Assembly: GCA_964437145.1 (NCBI GenBank) | Contig: CAYTFW010000140.1 | Span: forward strand, 1 to 17,770 | DNA length: 17,770 nucleotides | Direction of reading: 5' to 3' | From: JAFAZJ01 sp964437145 | Lineage (GTDB): Bacteria; Pseudomonadota; Alphaproteobacteria; Reyranellales; Reyranellaceae | In this document: in pieces, positions 13,604 to 17,770 of the stretch | Layout: each line of letters opens with the position of its first letter | Position numbering within the stretch: the stretch's first letter is position 1 | Notes under the pieces: model-generated | What the model saw: the letters and a program-made list of their open reading frames with translations, nothing else | Told to the model about the DNA's origin: nothing | The model's database searches: none | Program-made: the position numbers and the translations under genes

Positions 13604-16600
13604 GACACGTCTCCCCGCGCCGCGTCGGCGTGCGGCCGTTCGAGCCAGTCGACCTTCGCCAGCTTGCGCACGATGACGAACTCGTCGCGGTTGGTGCCGA
13701 TCGTGCCGGAGTAGTTGAAGCCCCAGGCCTGCTGGGCGTAGCCGCCGATCATGTGCGTCGGCTTGAGCACGGCGCGGGTCACCGAGTTGTGGATGCCGCC
13801 GCGATTGCCGGTCATCTCCGAGCCCGGCACGTTCACGATCTTCTCCTGCGCGTGATACATGAAGAGCGTGCCCTCCTTCATGCGCTGCGAGACCACCGCG
13901 CGCGCCACCAGCGCGCCGTTGACGTTGAAGGCCTCGACCCAGTCGTTGTCGACGATGCCCGCCTTGGCCGCGTCGACCTCGCTCAGCCAGACGATCGGGC
14001 CGCCGCGCGAGAGCGTCAGCATCATCAGATTGTCGGTGTAGGTGGAGTGGATGCCCCACTTCTGATGCGGCGTTATGAAGTTCAGCAGGATCTCTTTTTC
14101 GCCGTTGGGCTTGCGGCCCAGCATCGGCGCGGTGGTCTTGAGATCGACCGGCGGGCGGTAAACGCAGAGCGCCTCGCCGAAGGCCAGCATCCAGCGATGA
14201 TCCTGGTAGAGCTGCTGGCGACCGCTCAGGGTGCGCCAGGGGATCAGCTCGTGCACGTTGGTGTAGCCCGCGTTGTAGCAGACCTTCTCGCTCTCCAGCC
14301 CCGACCAGGTCGGCGCCGAGATGATCTTGCGCGGCTGCGAGACGACGTCGCGGAAGCGGATCTTCTCGTCCTCCTTGGGTAGCGCGAGATGGGCATGCTC
14401 GCGCCCCGTGGTCTTCGACAGCGCCCGCCACGACTTGACCGCGACCTCGCCGTTGGTCTCCGGCGCCAGCATCAGCAGCACTTCGGCGGCGTCGATGTCG
14501 CTCTCGATGCGCGCCAGCCCTTTGGTCGGGCCGTCCTCGACCACGCCGTTGAGCGCCTTGAGGTGCTCGACCTCGTGGCCGGTCTGCCAGGCGATGCCCT
14601 TGATACCGTTGCCGACCTTCTCCATCAGCGGTCCCAGCGCGGTGAAGCGCTGGTAGGTGTTGGGATAGTCGCGCTCGACGACGGTGACGTTGGGCATGGT
14701 CTTGCCGGGGATCGGCTCGACCTCGCCCTTCTTCCACTCCCGCACATCGAGCGCCTGCGCGAGCTCGCCCGGGCTGTCGTGCATGATGGGCGTCAGCACG
14801 ACGTCCTTCTCGACGCCCAGCACCTCCGGCGCCACGCGCGAGAAGGCCTTGGCGATCGACTTGTAGATCTCCCAGTCGCTCTTCGCGCCCCACACCGGAT
14901 CCACCGCCGCGGTCAGCGGGTGGATGAAGGGATGCATGTCGGAAGTGTTGAGGTCGTTCTTCTCGTACCAGGTGGCCGTGGGCAGCACGATGTCGGAGTA
15001 GACGCAGGTCGTCGACATGCGGAAGTCGATCGTCACCAGCAGGTCGAGCTTGCCCTCCGGCGCCTGGTCGCGCCACGTCACCTCGGTCGGCTTGGCCCTG
15101 CCCTCCTGGCCGAGATCCTTGCCCATCACGCCGTGCGACGTGCCCAGCAGGTGCTTGAGGAAATACTCGTGACCCTTGCCCGAGGAGCCCAGCAGGTTCG
15201 AGCGCCACACGAACATGTTGCGCGGCCAGTTCTTGGGATCGTCGGGGTCTTCGCACGACATCCTGAGCTCGCCGGTCTTCAGCTTTTGCGCGACGTAATC
15301 CTTGACCTCCATGCCGGCCGCCTCGGCGGCGCGCGCGATGCCCAGCGGGTTGTCGCGCAGTTGCGGCGCCGACGGCAGCCAGCCCATGCGCTCGGCGCGC
15401 ACGTTGTAGTCGATGATCGAGCCGTCCCAGGCGCCTTCGGGCGCGGTCGGCGAGACGATGTCGCCGACATTCAGCGTCTCGTAGCGCCACTGGTCGGTGT
15501 GGGCGTAGAAGGCCGAGGTCGAGTTCTGCTGGCGCGGCGGGCGGCCCCAGTCGAGGGCGAAGGCGAGCGGCGCCCAGCCGGCCTGTGGTCTGAGCTTCTC
15601 CTGGCCGACATAGTGCGCCCAGCCTCCGCCCGACTGGCCGACGCAGCCGCACATCGCCAGCATGTTGATCACGCCGCGATAGTTCATGTCGGCGTGGTAC
15701 CAGTGGTTCATCGCCGCGCCGATGATCACCATCGAGCGGCCGTTGGTCTTCTCGGCGTTGGTCGCGAACTCGCGCGCCACCTGGATGATCTTGTCGCGCG
15801 GCACGCCGGTGATCTTCTCGGCCCAGGCCGGCGTGTAGGGCACGTCGTCGTCGAGCGACCTGGCCACGTTGGGTCCGCCCAGCCCGCTATCGACGCCGTA
15901 ATTGGCGACGAACAGGTCGTGCACGGTGGCGACCAGGGTTTCGCCGTCGGCCAGCTTCAGCCTCTTCACCGCGACCAGGCGGCTGAGCACCCGGTCGTGG
16001 TCGGTCGAGACGAAGTGCTCGTGCTTGATGCCACCGAAATAGGGAAAGCCGACATCGACCACGTCGTCGGCGACGTCGTTGAGCGACAGACGCAAGGTCG
16101 TGTCGTTGCCCGCCGTGTCCTTCTCCTCGAGGTTCCACTTGCCGGACTCGCCCCAGCGGAAACCGATCGAGCCGCGCGGTACGACGATCGAGCCGCTCTT
16201 CTCGTCGAAGGCCACCGTCTTCCATTCGGGGTTGTTGCTCTCGCCCAGCGCCGCGTCGAAATCCGACGCGCGCACCAGGCGGCCGGGCACGTAGCGCTCG
16301 CCGCGCTTCACCAGCCGCACCAGCATCGGCATGTCGGTGTACTGGCGCACGTAATCGCGGAAGTACTCGACCTGGCGGCCAACGTGGTACTCGCGCAGGA
16401 TGACGTGGCCCATCGCCATGGCCAGCGCCGAGTCGGTGCCCTGCTTCACCGACAGCCAGATGTCGCCGAACTTCGATGCCTCGGAATAGTCCGGGCAGAT
16501 CACCGCGCTCTTCATGCCGCGATAGCGCGCCTCGGTGTAGAAATGCGCATCGGGCGTGCGCGTCTGCGGGACGTTGGAGCCCCACAGGATAATGAAGCCG

Positions 16601-17337
16601 GCGTTGTACCAATCGGCGGATTCCGGCACGTCGGTTTGCTCGCCCCAGGTCTGCGGCGAGGCCGGCGGCAGGTCGCAGTACCAGTCGTAGAACGACATGC
16701 TGACGCCGCCGATCAGCGACAGGTAGCGCGAGCCGGCGGCGTAGGAGACCATCGACATGGCCGGGATCGGCGAGAAGCCGAGGATGCGGTCGGGACCCCA
16801 GGTCTTCACCGTGTAGGCGTTGGCGGCGGCGACGATCTCGGTCACCTCCTCCCAGCCGACGCGCACGAAGCCGCCATGGCCGCGCTTGCTGGTATAGGCG
16901 GCGCGCTTCTTCGGGTCCTCGACGATCGAGGCCCAGGCGGCCACCGGCGAGAGCGTCGCGCGCGCCTGGCGCCACAGGCGCAAGAGCCGCGCGCGCGCCA
17001 GCGGGTACTTCACGCGGTTGCCGGAATAGAGATACCAGCTGTAGCTCGCGCCGCGCGAGCAGCCGCGCGGCTCGTGGTTGGGCAGCTCGGGCCGCGTTCG
17101 CGGATAATCCGTCTGCTGCGTCTCCCAGGTGACGATGCCGCCCTTGACGTAGATCTTCCACGAGCACGAGCCGGTGCAGTTGGCGCCGTGCGTCGAGCGC
17201 ACGATCTTGTCGTGCTGCCAGCGCTTGCGATAGGCCTCCTCCCAGCCGCGGTCCTCGCGCGTGGTGATGCCGTGGCCGTCGGCGAAGGGCTCGCGCGTCT
17301 TGGTGAAGAAGGTCAGCCGGTCGAGGAAATGCGACAC
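13600..17337 (-). CDS. narG: Respiratory nitrate reductase alpha subunit (molybdoenzyme, NarG)
   Basis: The catalytic subunit, 1245 residues (E. coli 1247), reducing nitrate to nitrite on the cytoplasmic side with a bis-MGD molybdenum cofactor. The N-terminal [4Fe-4S] site is complete: His50, Cys54 and Cys58 in STHGANCTGSCSWK and Cys93 in EPRGCSRGAS. Asp222 in YDWYCDLPPASPQTW matches the protein ligand of molybdenum in NarG. ILWGSNVPQTRTPDAHF and later cofactor-binding segments follow. The NarG-type leader sequence is remnant (MSHFLDRLTFF), without a functional Tat signal, so the enzyme stays inside. The start is a GTG at 17337 with GGAG at about 17345-17348 upstream; the open frame continuing to 17475 crosses the palindromic element and has no similarity. 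It overlaps narH by 4 bp. Confidence 0.98.
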   Translation of the reverse strand: MSHFLDRLTFFTKTREPFADGHGITTREDRGWEEAYRKRWQHDKIVRSTHGANCTGSCSWKIYVKGGIVTWETQQTDYPRTRPELPNHEPRGCSRGASYSWYLYSGNRVKYPLARARLLRLWRQARATLSPVAAWASIVEDPKKRAAYTSKRGHGGFVRVGWEEVTEIVAAANAYTVKTWGPDRILGFSPIPAMSMVSYAAGSRYLSLIGGVSMSFYDWYCDLPPASPQTWGEQTDVPESADWYNAGFIILWGSNVPQTRTPDAHFYTEARYRGMKSAVICPDYSEASKFGDIWLSVKQGTDSALAMAMGHVILREYHVGRQVEYFRDYVRQYTDMPMLVRLVKRGERYVPGRLVRASDFDAALGESNNPEWKTVAFDEKSGSIVVPRGSIGFRWGESGKWNLEEKDTAGNDTTLRLSLNDVADDVVDVGFPYFGGIKHEHFVSTDHDRVLSRLVAVKRLKLADGETLVATVHDLFVANYGVDSGLGGPNVARSLDDDVPYTPAWAEKITGVPRDKIIQVAREFATNAEKTNGRSMVIIGAAMNHWYHADMNYRGVINMLAMCGCVGQSGGGWAHYVGQEKLRPQAGWAPLAFALDWGRPPRQQNSTSAFYAHTDQWRYETLNVGDIVSPTAPEGAWDGSIIDYNVRAERMGWLPSAPQLRDNPLGIARAAEAAGMEVKDYVAQKLKTGELRMSCEDPDDPKNWPRNMFVWRSNLLGSSGKGHEYFLKHLLGTSHGVMGKDLGQEGRAKPTEVTWRDQAPEGKLDLLVTIDFRMSTTCVYSDIVLPTATWYEKNDLNTSDMHPFIHPLTAAVDPVWGAKSDWEIYKSIAKAFSRVAPEVLGVEKDVVLTPIMHDSPGELAQALDVREWKKGEVEPIPGKTMPNVTVVERDYPNTYQRFTALGPLMEKVGNGIKGIAWQTGHEVEHLKALNGVVEDGPTKGLARIESDIDAAEVLLMLAPETNGEVAVKSWRALSKTTGREHAHLALPKEDEKIRFRDVVSQPRKIISAPTWSGLESEKVCYNAGYTNVHELIPWRTLSGRQQLYQDHRWMLAFGEALCVYRPPVDLKTTAPMLGRKPNGEKEILLNFITPHQKWGIHSTYTDNLMMLTLSRGGPIVWLSEVDAAKAGIVDNDWVEAFNVNGALVARAVVSQRMKEGTLFMYHAQEKIVNVPGSEMTGNRGGIHNSVTRAVLKPTHMIGGYAQQAWGFNYSGTIGTNRDEFVIVRKLAKVDWLERPHADAARGDVS

Positions 17338-17361
17338 GATCGGTCTCCGGATTGAGAGAAC

Positions 17362-17517
17362 TACCTTCCCCCGCTGGCGGGGGAAGGTGCCCGAAGGGCG
17401 GATGGGGGTGGTTGTCGAAGACGAAGGCGATGCTTCAGGTCGACGACCACGTCTGGCCGCGAGAGCCACCCCCATCCGGCGCTTCGCGCCACCTTCCCCC
17501 GCCAGCGGGGGAAGGTA
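17362..17517. repeat. Nested inverted-repeat element between narK and narG
   Basis: A 156-bp element fills most of the narK-narG spacer. Its ends are perfect 27-bp inverted repeats (17362-17388 and 17491-17517), and each end is itself a hairpin: ACCTTCCCCCGC, two-base loop, GCGGGGGAAGGT. Inside these lie a second pair of small hairpins: GCCC-GAA-GGGC (17389-17399) and GGCGC-TTC-GCGCC (17478-17490). Then comes a shared 12-bp GGATGGGGGTGG (17400-17411), inverted at 17466-17477. The 54-bp centre has no obvious symmetry. No target-site duplication or transposase is visible. It looks like a REP/BIME-type or MITE-like dispersed repeat, and its hairpins could act on the narK-narG mRNA. Confidence 0.85.
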
Positions 17518-17539
17518 TGAGTTGTTGAACGCGCCATGG

Positions 17540-17770
17540 TCATTGCGCCGGCACGGGCGCGGCGGGCGCCGGCGCCTTGCGCTCGACGTCGAACAGCAGC
17601 CCGCCCCTGCGGGTGTAGAAGAACCAGGTCACGGCGATGCAGCTGATGTAGAAGGCGATGAAGGCGTACAGCGCCGGCAGCGGCGAGCCGGTGGCCGCGA
17701 TCGCGGAGCCGAAGCTCTTGGGGATGAAGAAGGCGCCGTAGGCGGCGATCGCCGAGGTGAAGCCGATGAT
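17540..17770 (-). CDS. narK: Nitrate/nitrite transporter NarK, C-terminal end only
   Basis: The last 76 residues of a major-facilitator protein; the rest lies beyond the right edge. The fragment begins IIGFTSAIAAYGAFFIPKSF, the conserved NarK segment of the eleventh helix region with the glycine- and alanine-rich nitrate-signature character. It continues through a final membrane helix (ALYAFIAFYISCIAVTWFFY) and ends in a basic tail TRRGG followed by an Ala/Pro-rich cytoplasmic end (KAPAPAAPVPAQ). NarK moves nitrate in and nitrite out across the inner membrane. It is upstream of narG on the same strand, 202 bp away, as in many nar operons. Operon promoter and FNR/NarL sites, if present, would lie off the right edge. 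Confidence 0.92.
   Translation of the reverse strand: MIGFTSAIAAYGAFFIPKSFGSAIAATGSPLPALYAFIAFYISCIAVTWFFYTRRGGLLFDVERKAPAPAAPVPAQ

Noticed and set aside
14389..17355. 988-residue plus-strand open frame antisense to narG
   Set aside because: Composition is His/Arg/Val-rich and typical of antisense frames in high-GC DNA; narG on the other strand is unmistakable.
17338..17539. FNR or NarL binding sites in front of narG
   Set aside because: No TTGAT-N4-ATCAA-like site is visible; ATTGAG at 17351 lacks the second half. The control region is more likely upstream of narK, outside the window.
17361..17543. 60-residue minus-strand frame rich in Arg, Pro and Ser between narK and narG
   Set aside because: It is a translation of the palindromic repeat element, not a conserved protein.

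Overview
The window is GC-rich (roughly two thirds G+C) and tightly packed with genes. It reads as a chromosome segment of an alphaproteobacterium capable of nitrate respiration. The protein families, the type II-C-like CRISPR repeat, the overlapping start/stop codons and the GC-rich palindromic intergenic repeats all fit. Genus cannot be settled from the sequence alone.

Layout: (1) Positions 1-1508 are a CRISPR array of 23 repeats of 36 bp with 30-bp spacers, running off the left edge. Read on the minus strand, the repeat resembles those of type II-C (Cas9) systems, so cas9/cas1/cas2 and tracrRNA are expected to the left, outside the window. The last six repeats each carry point changes, so the right end is the old, decaying end. 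(2) 1509-1706 is a non-coding tail with short direct repeats. It is followed by a C-terminal half of a nitroreductase (minus strand) that has lost its N-terminus. (3) 2045-4068 (minus) encodes an OmpR-type response regulator and an EnvZ-like histidine kinase. (4) 4275-7376 (plus), divergent from the two-component genes, encodes a DevBCA-type ABC exporter: membrane-fusion protein, permease and ATPase, with overlapping genes. The layout suggests that the two-component pair senses an envelope signal and controls the exporter. (5) 7726-9425 (plus) holds a MipA/OmpV outer-membrane protein, a small secreted protein and a cupin with degenerate metal ligands. (6) 9462-17770 (minus) is a respiratory nitrate reductase operon: narK (C-terminus only), narG, narH, narJ, narI, a cytoplasmic parvulin-type prolyl isomerase and a 101-residue protein of unknown function.

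The nar genes form one functional unit. NarK imports nitrate and exports nitrite. NarI oxidises quinol at the membrane with two b haems. NarH carries electrons through four Fe-S clusters to the molybdenum catalytic subunit NarG. NarJ is the assembly chaperone, and the isomerase and the small protein are candidate maturation accessories. A nested inverted-repeat element separates narK from narG, and a second GC-rich hairpin sits between narJ and narI.

The most distinctive parts are the CRISPR array with its polarised repeat decay, the exporter with its own two-component pair, the uncharacterised nar-linked gene, and the palindromic element whose stems differ in a compensated way. Nothing in the window is clearly a wholly new system; the best leads are listed as findings.
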